A DNA stretch of 20,684 nt. It comes from Mageeibacillus sp. UBA1255 (GTDB taxonomy: Bacteria; Bacillota; Clostridia; UBA1212; UBA1255). The stretch covers positions 13,291 to 33,974 of the forward strand of contig DBVV01000054.1 in the NCBI GenBank assembly GCA_002308795.1, given 5' to 3'. Shown here piece after piece: positions 20,306 through 20,684 of this stretch (positions are counted from its first letter, which is position 1; each line of letters begins with the position of its first letter). The position numbers and the translations under genes were made by a program. Under the pieces are notes generated by a model. The model ran no database searches. It was given only the letters and a program-made list of their open reading frames with translations, and was not told the DNA's origin.

Positions 20306-20684
20306 ATGAACGGATACGACATAGAAAAAAAATACAACGTAAGCATTGACACCGGTAAAACGACCGGAAAGATCAGGCCTCTCCACGGCGTTAACAATGC
20401 CCCGTACTACTACGGAAGCGCTGGAAAGCTCCATTATCTGAAGGAAGCGCACATACCGTACTCGCGGCTTCACGACACGTGCGGACCGTACGGCGGAAAC
20501 AGATACGTAGATATTGCCAACATATTCCCGGACTTTGATGCGGACGAGACCGACGGCTCAAATTACGACTTTATCGCGACGGACCACCTGCTCACGAACC
20601 TTTGCGAAAACGGCGCCGAACCGTTCTACAGGTTTGGCCCAACCATCGAAAACGACCCGTTCGGTATCGGATACAGGATCTTTC
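20306..20684 (+). CDS. GH39-like glycoside hydrolase, N-terminal part (cut by window end)
   Basis: 126 codons are visible, open to the edge. The sequence KIRPLHGVNNAPYYYG, then YLKEAHIPYSRLHDTCGPYG, YVDIANIFPDFDADETDGSN and NGAEPFYRFG matches the start of GH39-like TIM-barrel enzymes, which act on xylosides or other plant glycans. The catalytic glutamates would lie beyond the window. There is no signal peptide. A GGGGGG tract is about 9 bases before the ATG, and the gene begins 22 bases after the DUF6472-type stop. Confidence 0.75.
   Translation, partial: MNGYDIEKKYNVSIDTGKTTGKIRPLHGVNNAPYYYGSAGKLHYLKEAHIPYSRLHDTCGPYGGNRYVDIANIFPDFDADETDGSNYDFIATDHLLTNLCENGAEPFYRFGPTIENDPFGIGYRIF

Overview
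The window looks like a chromosomal segment of an anaerobic Bacillota (Clostridia) bacterium. Grounds for this are the strong GGAGG ribosome-binding sites, the gene order fakA-fakB-plsX-acpP, a B. subtilis-like elongator tRNA-Met, a small DUF6472-type protein, lipoproteins with Thr/Pro/Asp-rich linkers, and an ECF sigma factor paired with a single-pass membrane partner. The exact genus cannot be read from the sequence.

Region 1 (about 1-5431, + strand): after a strong terminator and a candidate promoter comes a compact five-gene operon: FakA-type fatty acid kinase (TTG start), FakB/DegV fatty-acid-binding protein, a GNAT-like protein, PlsX and acyl carrier protein. FakA and FakB make acyl-phosphate from free fatty acids, and PlsX exchanges acyl groups between phosphate and ACP, so this is a lipid-supply operon with one unassigned enzyme in the middle.

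Region 2 (5443-8668, - strand): an NAD salvage operon converges on acpP with an 11-bp gap. It is transcribed from a nicotinamidase-NAD synthetase fusion, through a NadM-like adenylyltransferase, to nicotinate phosphoribosyltransferase. Together these three genes cover the whole route from nicotinamide to NAD. The fusion joins an ammonia-releasing domain to an ammonia-consuming domain and is the most interesting object in the window.

Region 3 (8728-12949, - strand): a GH36-type alpha-galactosidase-like enzyme whose promoter carries two direct repeats around its -35 box, then a LamG-like lipoprotein, two palindromic intergenic repeats, an NlpC/P60-like putative cysteine peptidase, and a tRNA-Met/tRNA-Glu operon with a near-consensus promoter and a terminator.

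Region 4 (12976-17233): a decayed mobile element with perfect 33-bp ends and a nested IS30-family remnant; an ECF sigma factor overlapping a large membrane-anchored partner gene; and a second, one-ended copy of the mobile element that has destroyed most of a DHH/NrnA-type phosphoesterase gene.

Region 5 (17269-20684): a PHP-domain phosphoesterase, a 16-unit heptanucleotide tandem repeat, an apparently orphan Phd/YefM-type antitoxin, two membrane-anchored or secreted proteins of unknown function, a DUF6472-type small protein, and the start of a GH39-like glycoside hydrolase cut by the window edge.

All assignments come from reading motifs by eye; no database search was run.
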